DNA of 64,000 nt from Leptospira_A sp046736045 (GTDB lineage Bacteria; Spirochaetota; Leptospiria; Leptospirales; Leptospiraceae), in assembly GCF_046736045.1 (NCBI RefSeq), contig NZ_CP177133.1, positions 62,001 to 126,000 of the forward strand, in the 5' to 3' direction. Position 1 is the stretch's first letter, and the number at the start of each line of letters is the position of its first letter. The notes under the pieces are model-generated. The model was not told where the DNA came from. It saw nothing but the letters and a program-made list of their open reading frames with translations, and did no database searches. The position numbers and the translations under genes were made by a program. Positions 28,133 to 38,200 of the stretch are shown here, piece by piece.

Positions 28133-29672
28133 AGAATAGAAAGCGAACATCACTTTTCAGATAATTTTCATTGGTATCTCTTATGCCGTTTTCTCCTCCT
28201 GTAATCGTCATTTTATAACGCATTAGGTTTGTTATATTTCTCACTCTGATTTTCAGTCTTTGCGGATTTGCGCTGGGAATATAATCGACAGAAGAGATGA
28301 TCGGAGTGGAAGGGGCCGGGGAACCACTCACATAACTAAAGCTCACCTTGGAAAAAGCGTCTCCCGTTCCGTAGGTTTTCAGGGGGTATCCGCCTGAGGT
28401 GTTGAACAATATTTCAAATTCATATTGATTGGAACATGTAAGTTCGGGAGAAACGATATAAGCGGTGAATTGATCCGGAATGGAAGGAACCGACATATCA
28501 ATGGCAGAGTTAATCGTACAAATTCCGGCTTGGTAGGATCTTCCGTTGATACCCCCTAACTGAATCGCCTGACTGGTGATTGTATCGTTTACGATAAAAT
28601 CAATTATATAAGGGTTAGTGAGAGGCAGATTTGATTCGTCCGTTGCGACCGTAGAAATTTCCAACCGGTATTTGCCTTCTTGGTCCAAAACCTGTTTGGG
28701 AGTAAAACGTAAGGTTGTGTTAGACGTCCAATCAAATTCACCTTCAATGGATGGAACAAAGCTGATCGAGTTTATAGTCGATCCTTTGCTCATGTTTTCA
28801 TCGAAAGAAAATATAAAATAATCGTTTTTGGATAATCCGGTAACCTGATTGAGATAAGGTGAAGGGATAAGCGTTGGAAAATCAAGAGTAGGAGTCGATA
28901 CTCTCAGAAGATTCGGATTTTTAACATCATTACCGGTGCTGAAGTTAACTACATACTCCGATATCAAAGCAATGCCTTGTCTGCTTTTTGCGGATGTGGA
29001 GACTTTTAACACGTAGGAAGTCGAATCTTGCAAAGCACTAAGCATCTTAATTGTAACCTGTTGGGAATCGTTACTCCAAACTTTAATAGTGACTGCGGGT
29101 CCTCCTGAGATGGATATTGCCGCAGATGTGGTTGCCTGATCCATCGGCTCCGAAAAATTCACAACAATGTCGTTGTTCTTCGGCCAGCCTACGATCAACG
29201 ATCCTGTATTAGGCGGATTTGAGCTGGTAACAGCCGGTTTGTTCGAGATACCTACCGTATAGAATTTGCTTATCATATTTGACTGAAGGTAATTGCCGTC
29301 TTTGTCCTTGATTTGGTTTTTATTGATATTGATTTCATAACCGAACCCTTCGGTAAGTTTCGGAATGAATTTGAGATCCAATGCCTGATCAAAAAACCAA
29401 GTGGGAACGAAATTGGTATTTCCTCCGTTAGATGTAATACTGATGGAAGATTCCGTAGGCAAACGATCCATCGGTTTCGAAAAAAGGATTCGCACTTTTG
29501 CATCTGTCGGAACTTCAGTTGCGTTTCTTATGGGAGAAACGGATGTTATGGTAGGGTAGGTATATTTGTCGTTCCAGGACAATCCAAGCTGGGCGAGCAA
29601 TTCCGTTTCGGATTTTTTTGCCTGACAGGAAACAAGAAACAAACTAACGGATAAATAAATTAAATATTTCAT
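28122..29672 (-). CDS. Ig-like (Big_5/SbsA-type) domain lipoprotein
   Basis: The 516-residue protein has a clear lipoprotein signal (lipobox LVSC). Ig-like repeats follow: TSVSPIRNATEVPTDAKVRI...FSKPMD, SSNPPNTGSLIVGWPKNNDI...FSEPMD and a later FSFDENMSKGSTINSI. It is a paralogue of the next gene, with the same C-terminal ending pattern (YKMTITGG.NGIRD.NENYLKSDV versus YKLTIRGGKSGVTDNFGNYM). Function unknown; possibly surface-exposed. The ATG overlaps the stop of the TPR lipoprotein gene (ATGA, 29669-29672). Confidence 0.8.
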   Translation of the reverse strand: MKYLIYLSVSLFLVSCQAKKSETELLAQLGLSWNDKYTYPTITSVSPIRNATEVPTDAKVRILFSKPMDRLPTESSISITSNGGNTNFVPTWFFDQALDLKFIPKLTEGFGYEININKNQIKDKDGNYLQSNMISKFYTVGISNKPAVTSSNPPNTGSLIVGWPKNNDIVVNFSEPMDQATTSAAISISGGPAVTIKVWSNDSQQVTIKMLSALQDSTSYVLKVSTSAKSRQGIALISEYVVNFSTGNDVKNPNLLRVSTPTLDFPTLIPSPYLNQVTGLSKNDYFIFSFDENMSKGSTINSISFVPSIEGEFDWTSNTTLRFTPKQVLDQEGKYRLEISTVATDESNLPLTNPYIIDFIVNDTITSQAIQLGGINGRSYQAGICTINSAIDMSVPSIPDQFTAYIVSPELTCSNQYEFEILFNTSGGYPLKTYGTGDAFSKVSFSYVSGSPAPSTPIISSVDYIPSANPQRLKIRVRNITNLMRYKMTITGGENGIRDTNENYLKSDVRFLFYDN

Positions 29673-30295
29673 CTGCCCTTTCTATGTTTAGGTTCTTCCT
29701 GAGCGGAAATTTCCTGGTGATGGTTTCCGATACTCTCAAATTGCAATCGAGCTCTTTCTTTTTCACCGGCCTTTAAATACAAATTCCCCAAGTCCTTGTG
29801 TATTTTCTCAAAGCTTTTTTTAAGAATTAAGGCTTTATTATATTCTAATAGTGCTTCTTTCCATTTTCCTTCTTTTTCATATACTTTTGCCAAATAATAG
29901 TAATTTTCAGCGTTGGAATCTTCCAATTGAATTGATTGTAAGAAATTTTCTTTTGCTTGGTCGAATTGAGAAAGATTGAGCAGGTAAATTTTGCCTAACC
30001 AATGAAAGCATAATGAATTTCCCGGAAAACTTTCCGATGTTTCTTCAAAAACTTCTTTCGCTCCTTCCGTATCTCCATTATAATAAAGTGATTTTCCCAA
30101 CATGATTTTAGCAGCAAGCAGGGTTTTGTCCTGTTTGCTTGCTTCTCTGAACTCTTCTATCGCTTGCTCCAACATTTTTTTCGCGTAAGCTTCTTTGCCT
30201 TTTTGATAATGTTCGAGTGCTTCCTCTTGGTTGGAACAATGCAATATACCGATTAATACAAATATGATAAGTTTTGTTTTTTGATAATAAGCCAT
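29669..30295 (-). CDS. TPR-repeat lipoprotein
   Basis: The 208-residue protein has a lipoprotein signal (lipobox ILHC) and about four tetratricopeptide repeats (for example ALEHYQKGKEAYAKKMLEQA, AENYYYLAKVYEKEGKWKEA and LHKDLGNLYLKAGEKERA-like segments). TPR proteins act as protein-interaction scaffolds. It lies one base after the preceding gene's stop and is coupled to the Ig-like lipoprotein gene, so it probably assembles with envelope proteins of this operon. Confidence 0.8.
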   Translation of the reverse strand: MAYYQKTKLIIFVLIGILHCSNQEEALEHYQKGKEAYAKKMLEQAIEEFREASKQDKTLLAAKIMLGKSLYYNGDTEGAKEVFEETSESFPGNSLCFHWLGKIYLLNLSQFDQAKENFLQSIQLEDSNAENYYYLAKVYEKEGKWKEALLEYNKALILKKSFEKIHKDLGNLYLKAGEKERARLQFESIGNHHQEISAQEEPKHRKGR

Positions 30296-30296
30296 T

Positions 30297-30938
30297 TTAC
30301 TCGATAGAAAATAGTTCTTTATTTATGATTCGGACTTTGTTTTCTTTTTTCATTTTCCCGATTACGATTTTCTTTTTATCATCTGCAGCTTCTTTGAGTT
30401 TTTGCCATTTTATATGAATGGCTGTGTTTCGAATTCTGTTTCGTTTTTCTTCTTCAGATAGTCCGGAAAGAGATTTGTAATCTTTCGCATTTAGGAATTT
30501 TTCGATTACGTCATCCGAAACATGAATGTCATCGTACTGCAGATTCAATGCAAGTGCACCGGATTTTTTTTCCAAATAATATGCAATCGCCGCCTTACGA
30601 AGAAATGCCGACAGATACTTTCTTGCTTCCGCCGAATCGTAATCCACTTCGGCAATCGCCTGATTTAGAATCACGGTTTCTTCGATATAATCGTTCATTT
30701 TGGCTTCCACATCTTTCGGAGAGGGTAGGCCATGGTCTGCATGGATTGTTTTTCTTTCGAAAAAGAACTGGTCACGGAAATGACTTGCCGAATAGGAAAC
30801 CTGATTCAACCAAAAAAGAGTTGGGTTGCCTTTGCGTGCTTCCAGCTCCGATCTGATTTCATCCTGATATCCTTTTCCGCAATGGATTGCAAAAAGACAG
30901 AGAAAACCGATGCAAAAGAATTTACTTACCAAGGTCAT
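30297..30938 (-). CDS. Hypothetical lipoprotein with SurA-N-like helical region
   Basis: About 213 residues from ATG 30938 (MTLVSKFFCIGF gives a compact signal with lipobox AIHC; ATG 30956 and TTG 30962 are alternatives that overlap the upstream gene more). The body is helical and charged, with PSPKDVEAKMNDYIEETVILNQAIAEVDYDSAEARKYLSAFLRKAA recalling the N-terminal chaperone domain of SurA/PpiD-type proteins. No PPIase domain follows. I infer a periplasmic chaperone-like factor for the operon's envelope proteins, with low certainty. Confidence 0.6.
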   Translation of the reverse strand: MTLVSKFFCIGFLCLFAIHCGKGYQDEIRSELEARKGNPTLFWLNQVSYSASHFRDQFFFERKTIHADHGLPSPKDVEAKMNDYIEETVILNQAIAEVDYDSAEARKYLSAFLRKAAIAYYLEKKSGALALNLQYDDIHVSDDVIEKFLNAKDYKSLSGLSEEEKRNRIRNTAIHIKWQKLKEAADDKKKIVIGKMKKENKVRIINKELFSIE

Positions 30939-31479
30939 TGATTCTTTTTTTTGCATCTTCAATGGGTGCTTTCATTTCTTTCGGAGCAATCTCGATGAAT
31001 TTAGTGAAGTTGGAAATTGCAATTTTTTTGTTTCCCAATCTGCTATGAACCAATCCCAGGTTAAAATAGATTTCCGGAGAAGCAGGATTGATTTCCAATG
31101 CCTTCGTATAATATTCTACGGCTTCCCGTTCCTTATTGATGTTCTGATGCACTACGCCTAAGTTATAATAGGCGCGTCCGTAGCTGGGATCTATTTCCAA
31201 TGCTTGTGTAAAATATATGATGGCTTCTTCCATTTTATTTTGATTCATATATGAGAAACCTATGTTATTAGGATATTCCGGATTTCGCGGATGAAATTTT
31301 TGCGCCTGTTTGAAATATTCAATTGCTTTGTCCCAGTCTTTCATCTGGGTGGCAATCAAACCGTTTCTACTGGCAAGGTCGGCTTCTTTTAGATTTTCCA
31401 TATGTGAAGGTTCTGCTTTACAGTTTGTAGTGAATACCATTGTACATGTTAGGTATAAAATTGTTTTTTTTAGAATCAT
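30922..31479 (-). CDS. TPR-repeat lipoprotein, first gene of the minus-strand RND arm
   Basis: About 185 residues from ATG 31479, which gives MILKKTILYLTCTMVFTTNC as a lipoprotein-like signal; ATG 31491 is an alternative. Four consecutive TPRs follow with textbook spacing (WDKAIEYFKQAQKFHPRNPEYPNNIGFSYM; MEEAIIYFTQALEIDPSYGRAYYNLGVVH; EREAVEYYTKALEINP and so on; quoted only in part). It begins a run of seven minus-strand genes with overlaps or 1-bp gaps down to 20353, so one promoter upstream of 31479 may drive all. Confidence 0.8.
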   Translation of the reverse strand: MILKKTILYLTCTMVFTTNCKAEPSHMENLKEADLASRNGLIATQMKDWDKAIEYFKQAQKFHPRNPEYPNNIGFSYMNQNKMEEAIIYFTQALEIDPSYGRAYYNLGVVHQNINKEREAVEYYTKALEINPASPEIYFNLGLVHSRLGNKKIAISNFTKFIEIAPKEMKAPIEDAKKRINDLGK

Positions 31480-31730
31480 GCTCTTATACATACGATCGTT
31501 AATTGAAATGTGAATCTTTAATCGCGGAGAGAACAAAAAGATTGTTAGTGCATAAAAAATGAAACTACCGGATTATGTCTCTTAAAAACCTATAAATCAT
31601 ACAAAAAAGCTTGACCTTAGGAGTTGATTCGAAACCTTATATTTAACGCACGCTATCTTTAGCGAATAAAAACACTTGACGATGGACTATAAATTCCTGT
31701 TAGTCACTAATTGAATCAATCCCTTTGCAG
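31480..31730. promoter_or_regulatory. Divergent intergenic region between RND arm and giant-protein operon
   Basis: About 250 bp without a gene. It must hold promoters for both directions. TTGACC at 31611-31616 and TTGACG at 31676-31681 are candidate plus-strand -35 boxes, but no well-spaced TATAAT follows either. A small perfect hairpin, CGCTA-TCTT-TAGCG, lies at 31651-31664 and could be an operator. None is proven. Confidence 0.3.
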
Positions 31731-32222
31731 ATGAAGAAAATTACACAATCGCTCGTCTTTTTTCTTTTGCTTTGTGGCTCTGCCGTCTACGGTGAATCCC
31801 TAGTCGGATCACCGCTTTTCGCCGAAGAGGAAATCACAGCCGTAGAACAATCATTAAGTCCGGATCAAATCTCCGCTAGCTGGGAACGGGAAGCGGAATC
31901 ATACCGCCTGGATCAACTCAAAGAGCTGATCAAAATTCATGAAATGGAAATATCCCGCTTTCACACGGGAAATGGTATTTATAAAGTAGGGTCATCTTCT
32001 CCGTCTAACGATATGCAGAAGTTAGGCTCTGTTTCCTCGCAATTTTGCGCATTCGGCGCAAATCAATCCTTTATCCATAAAAAAGCCGATATGGAATCGA
32101 AAATCCCGCTTGTACAAACACCGGGTCTATCCGGCAAAAATCCAGTTATCATATCCTATACAGATAGAAAAATAAAACATATACAAGGGATGTCTCATGA
32201 TGGGCCACCTATCAGCAGCTAA
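31731..32222 (+). CDS. Small secreted protein encoded immediately upstream of the giant protein
   Basis: The 163-residue product has a clear signal peptide (MKKITQSLVFFLLLCGSAVYG) from ATG 31731; a TTG at 31725 is less likely. The mature part is mostly helical at first (SLSPDQISASWEREAESYRLDQLKELIKIHE) and then low in recognisable structure. I know no family. The gene overlaps the giant gene by 26 bp, so the two are translated as a pair. I infer an export, anchoring or chaperone partner of the giant protein. The conserved W-E-R-E-A-E spacing resembles the Trp/Glu helices in the giant protein itself. Confidence 0.6.
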   Translation: MKKITQSLVFFLLLCGSAVYGESLVGSPLFAEEEITAVEQSLSPDQISASWEREAESYRLDQLKELIKIHEMEISRFHTGNGIYKVGSSSPSNDMQKLGSVSSQFCAFGANQSFIHKKADMESKIPLVQTPGLSGKNPVIISYTDRKIKHIQGMSHDGPPISS

Positions 32223-35200
32223 ACCAATGACAATTTCAGAAAAAGCCAATTTATCCAAAACAGTTGATTCGTTATTCGCAAAAAAGTTTTCTCTTTCGTT
32301 CTCCAAGCCAAGTGGGCTTGAATCGCTTGCATCCCTGGACTTACTTTCTCCCACAGACTCATCAGATACCATCGTTATAGAAAAGGAAAGAGGCATTTTA
32401 TCCTGGTTTCTTGACTTTCATAATAGTTTTCTCGGCCGTTGTTTTACATTCTACTTAATACTAACCATCATTACCCAAACATTTGATTTTGCAGAACTGC
32501 TGGCAGACCCTCCTTTCCGTACTTTGTGGAAACAGGGAAGTGACGGAAAACTCAACAACTTTTACGAACGTGCGGAGAAGCAACAAACGGACGAAGATGG
32601 CTGGAACGAAACGGTAGAAAGAGGCCGCAACATTCTGCGTACGGAATGGGAGATGTTAGCCGAGAGGGAAATCGAAGAAAAATTACGAACTTCCGAAGAC
32701 AAAGCCAATGCGGAATTGGAGCTGAGGCGGGAAAAGGAACTGGCCCGCGCGGATTGGGAAGTCCAGGTAGACGATGAGATCCAAAACAAAAGAGGCGAGT
32801 GGAAAGCGAAACAAGCCGCTTCGGGATTGGGTGATCTTCTTGATTCGGAAAATATAGATATAGATGGAATCAAGTCCGTTATCGCAGCAGCCAGAGAGAA
32901 TGCACTGTACGGATCTTCCACAGATGAAAGAATCCTGATGTTGGATTCCTATCTCAATGTAGGAATCGGTATGATCCGGGGGAGTTGGGAAGCGGAATTG
33001 GATGCAAAATTGCAAATTGCATCCGCAAGTGGAACGAGTCTTACTGGAAAGGAAAAACTTGCATTCGACGAGCAACTGGCGTCATTACGCGAACAGTTTT
33101 TACAAGGATATTCATATATAGAATCCATGTTTTCCGGCCAGGCCCGTTCCGACTTTATCGGGAAGGAAAACCGTAGTACGGATTTGCAAAATGCAATCGC
33201 GCAGGAAACCGATCCGAGAGCACTCACATTATTGTTGATCGAGGACGTCAAACGAAGAATAGGCGAAGATGGTAAACTGATTCTACAAAATACGGAAGGA
33301 GCCTCTTTGGTCACATTTACCGGAGACGGGGAAGACTTTCAAAAACAAGTGGAAGCCGCTTATGAATTGGGCCAGAAAAAATGGAAAAATGCAATCGATG
33401 TACTCATCGCACAGAAACTGACCTATGATGAAAAAGCGGAAGCTGATAAAAAAACGGGAAATGATGCCTGGGTAGAAGCTTATCAGAAACTTTTGGATGC
33501 AAGGAAGGATTGGCAAAAGACAATCAATACTCAGATCGAACAGGGGATTGCGGCATGGGACAGTTCGGAAATAGAATTACAGGCAAACAAAGGTAAGGCG
33601 CTAGACGAACTCGAAAGATATACGAAGGCGGCCCAGGACGGTTGGGAGTCCCATTTGTCGGGACTTGGCAACATAGTGATGGGAAGTTCCGCCACTGTCG
33701 GTCAGATCAAGGAAAACATCCGTTGGTTTACGGATGCAAGAACCAAGATGGAAAAAAACCTTCAGACCGACCTGGAAGCGTACACAGTGTACGGGCAACA
33801 ACTTGCATATTGGCAGGGGTTGGAATCAAAGTATAGAAATATAATCGCATCTGCGGAATCGCAGGTGAATGCAACGGATATGAGGGGAGTCGGCGGATTT
33901 CTCACGAACAGCGGCAATGGGATCATGTCCAGCGCCGAATACGAATTAAAGCTTGCGTTGAAAGAAAAAGATTATTTGGAAAAAATCAAAAACGAAGCGG
34001 AAGCCGTATACAATTACGCAATCAACAACCAGGGAAAAACCAAAGAGGATATCGCTGCGGAACTTGCTTTGGCAAAAACGGCATACGAAGATCAGGAAAA
34101 AATCTATTTGGAAAAATTAAGGGATCTGAACGGCTCCGGCGCTTTGAGTATTTCCACACCGGGGATTGATCCTGCATCTGGATCCGGAAGTGCTTCTTCT
34201 ACGACTCCCGCCGCATCCCAAACATCATTGGATGTATTGAACAATGCAACCAAAGCCTTGCAGGAGAGTGCGAAGGAATTGGAAGTGGCGCGCGCGGAAC
34301 TGGAAGCCAGCAGAGAGTCGTATAACAGAGCTTTAAAGACGCAGATATTGTTAAACAACCCGAGTCTTTTGGGAGATATAGGAAGTATCAAAAACGATTT
34401 GGAAGGTTATTCGTCTTCCTCGGACGGAGGACTCAGGCAGGATATAAAAACCGCCAACGAAGAAATCCAACAGGCGACGGAGAGAATCCGTATGCAGGAG
34501 AAACTTTATTATCAGGAACAATACGAAAGACAGAATGCACTTCGTTCGAACGGTTTTTATCTGGATTCCTCCCGAAGGATTCAAAGCTTCGAAGATCTGA
34601 AAGATAAAAAACTGATACTCGCGGCAGTTGTGGGAACGACGGACGATGTGTCTTTGAAGATCCAGAGTTTACTGACATCGGATGTACTGGTACAGATTTA
34701 CGGGAATGAAGTTGCAACGGCGATCAAGGAACAACTGACAAAGATCAAAGCGGATTACGACGGATCAGGTGCAACTGTAGTCACATCCGTAACTGCATTC
34801 AATACACAGCTTCCTAAAATCCAAACGGAACACAATGCACTTCTTTCCAAATTGAGTGGAAATAATTATACATCTCTCACTTCCTTTTCCTCCACATTGG
34901 AAAGCGGGATCACCGAGTTGAAGAAAATCCCGGGAATGGACGAAGCCATCGGTTTATCGGGACTCGGTACATTTCGCCAAAACTGGCAAACGGATCTTGC
35001 CTTATGGGATGATAAAAAATCCGGCTATACGGATGCATACGATGATTATGCGGATGCGTACAATTCGTACAAAACATATGCAGACAGCCATGTAGGTCAG
35101 GAATCTTCTTTGGAATACCAAACCAAATTGTTGGATTTTACGACGGCACTCAGCCGTTATCAAACTGCTGCCGCAACTTTGGAAACCTATCTGGACAAAG

Positions 35201-38200
35201 TGAGCGGAGGAGTGTCATCCCTTCGCTCATACACCAATGAAATGTTCGTTTATGCATCCTCGTATGTGGATGGTAAATATACCGGTCAGACAAGAACGAA
35301 TTATCTGAATTCGGTATCTTCGGAAAAAACAAAATACACAACAAGCCTCGGCGCAACTACCGATCCCTTAAAAAGTATCAATGAGAACCTGGCTTCGCTT
35401 GCGGATCAAATGAACAAACAGGGTTCTTTCTTTAACGACTATATGACGGTGACGGAAGCGAAATACCGCAAATACGAAACAGCCAACGGAATGTTGGTTC
35501 AGTTGTATGACGGCTTGGAAGCAAACTACCAGGTAGAAAAAAAGAGTCTGGAGTTTTTGTTGTCCGAGTCGGGGAGTTTAAGTTTGCTCGAATCCAAAAG
35601 AACCGAGATAGAAGGAAAAGGAAAAGAATTCGGAGCAACCGTCAATTACGAAGCGATCAAAATTCTGGAAGAGATTTTTCCAGCTAACTTAGCTAAAGCG
35701 GACAGACGTGTCGACATCATCCTTGCCAAGATCACAAATGACCTGAATGCAAAACTAAGCAAATCATCAATAGGTGACGAATCGGAAAGGATTCGGATAG
35801 AAGCTTTGAAAGCAGTGCGTGTATTTCTTTCTCAAAACGGAGCCTATCTGGCATCCGCATTTTCCAAAGACGAAGACTATGCCGGTTTCGTAAGCGACTT
35901 TGCCAAAGAAAAAACACAAGCGGACAACTTGCTTCAGTTCTACCAGTCCGGAGGTGCGATCAGTGATGCCGAAAAAGCAAGGATCAAACTGGAAGGAACA
36001 GAAGAGGAAAGACGAAGACTCTACGATTATTATAACTACGGCTCCGGATTTACTTTTTCCGGAGTGATCGGTCAGTCGATGAACGCCTATAGCGGAATGA
36101 TGCAAGGTATCTCCGTATTCGTAGACGATGTGAAAAACGGAAGAGTCGCCTCCATTCTATCGGAAAATTATTTCAAAGGTCAGGAAAACCGGGTCACCGG
36201 AATCTTGAAAGAACTGGAAGACCGATTTCCCGAATTCGCCTCTGTCACCTCTTCCTTGTTATATAATGATTATGTATCTGATCCGGAGCCGACCGACCGC
36301 GACCCGAGTGAAGAAAACAGAAGAAAGAATATTTTGGCGGATGCACTGGCCGGGATGACGCTGAATGAAAAACTTCAGAAGTTACAAGACATCAACTTTT
36401 TAGTGGATGTGTTCGGTGAGGGGGAAGTTCCCGGGATTGTCAAAAAGGATATTCAGAATTATGTGAGCTCTCTCGCTTCCGCAGAAGCGGGAATCACAGG
36501 TTACGGAGCTTCCATAAACACGAGTTTGACGGGAGTCGATGCGAATTGGTCTTCTGCGCTAGCCATCACAAATCCGGCGGAAAAAACATATTATACTGGT
36601 CTCAAAACAGGATTGGATCAGTTTCTTTCCTGGAAAAACCAAGACGATCTATTTCAGCCTGTATACGATCCGGATACAGGAGTTGTCATTCCGAATACCT
36701 ATGTGAAACCGTTTGCAAGTCTCGACTTCGGAACATTTCAAGTAAAGTCCCTCAGTTATGCAACCGAGGTTGCGAAGTGGGATACGGAAGCGGCCAAACT
36801 AACAACTGCTAAAACGACATACGACACGAAACTGGCAGCTTTCCGTGCTTATGAAACGGCAAATCCTACTGACAAATCCAGCACCGATTATATCGCAAAA
36901 CTGGACGAAGTCAAAGTCGCTCTCATTGCCGTGCAGGAAGCGGTCAGAAACAATCAATCTTACCAACAATCGCTGCATAGTTTGTATACGGATGCATTCA
37001 ATGCATCGAAGGTGCTTGTGTCCTCTATGAAAACAATCAGAGGATTTGACAGCACGAAAATTTTGTACTACCAAGGGGATCTGGCAACTAACTCCGATTT
37101 GCAAAATATGGTAACAAGCCAACCGTCTTATTTTACCATGACGAACGGTTTCAATGAAATTGATCGGGAACTGGGTCGATTGGATACTGCATACAGTGCA
37201 AGAGAAGGGGATCTGGCCAATAAGGAGATCACCCGAACCGCAAGTGTAACCCTGATCGATGATGCATTGGGAGCGGGAAAGAGGGATATCGTAGGATATA
37301 GCGACGCACTCACGAACAAAACGGGACTTATCAGCAGTTCCGAAACTTATATCAGCAATACCCTTCCCGGAAAGGTAATTGCTTTTATGCCTGTAAGCAA
37401 TACGGATCATATCTCGCAAGAAGAGTTGGTCGGTTATGTAAAAAACTTACGAACATTCTTTTTGGAGAAACAATTCAAAGGGGAAGAGGTGAATTCCGCA
37501 CTGCTCGAAGCATTGGAAAAAGCGGGAGCAATCACTGACGAAATAGAAAATCTTCAATACTATAGAGACAACCGAGGGAGAACCAAAGACGAAGTGATCG
37601 CCGCTTTGGCAACTGCCAAGTCCGATTCGGAAGCTATGATTGCGGGAGCAAACACATTGCAGGAAGCGTGGGGAATCCTCGCGGGAGCGGATGCGAGCGG
37701 CGCACCTTTGTATGCATCCAACGAAGCACTTCAAAAATTCCTTGTGAAATACGATGACGCAAAACTAAAGCTAGGTGTAAATGTTTCTCCCGCGCTCGAA
37801 GCAAAAATAACCGAATTAAAAACCGAATCCTGGGAGATGTACAAACGTAGTTTGGCGAACTATTATCTGGGAGGAGGTTGGCTCGCCGAAGGGCAAGAGA
37901 TGAGTTTGACCGCATTTATCACCGGACTCCGTGCAGGCAATTATGTTGTGGAAGGAAATACCGCGAGCAAACCCAAGTTTTTGGGTCAGGAACTAACAAG
38001 CGCTCAATTTGATGCATTGAAAGAATATCTGCGCCCAATGGATGCGAAGCTACGTATTTTAAATACCGATGTCATCACCGATCTGACGGCTTTACTCGCA
38101 AACGAAGATGCCGATTTGAGAAGCGAACTGGGAGATTATGCTCTTGAGGTGACATACCAAAAAATCAATGCGGGACTGGAACAGGGTTTTTCCATGATGG

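Noticed and set aside
36799..37419. 206-codon minus-strand frame inside the giant gene
   Set aside because: It is antisense to clear coding sequence, has no ribosome site or family resemblance and is one of many such frames produced by codon bias.
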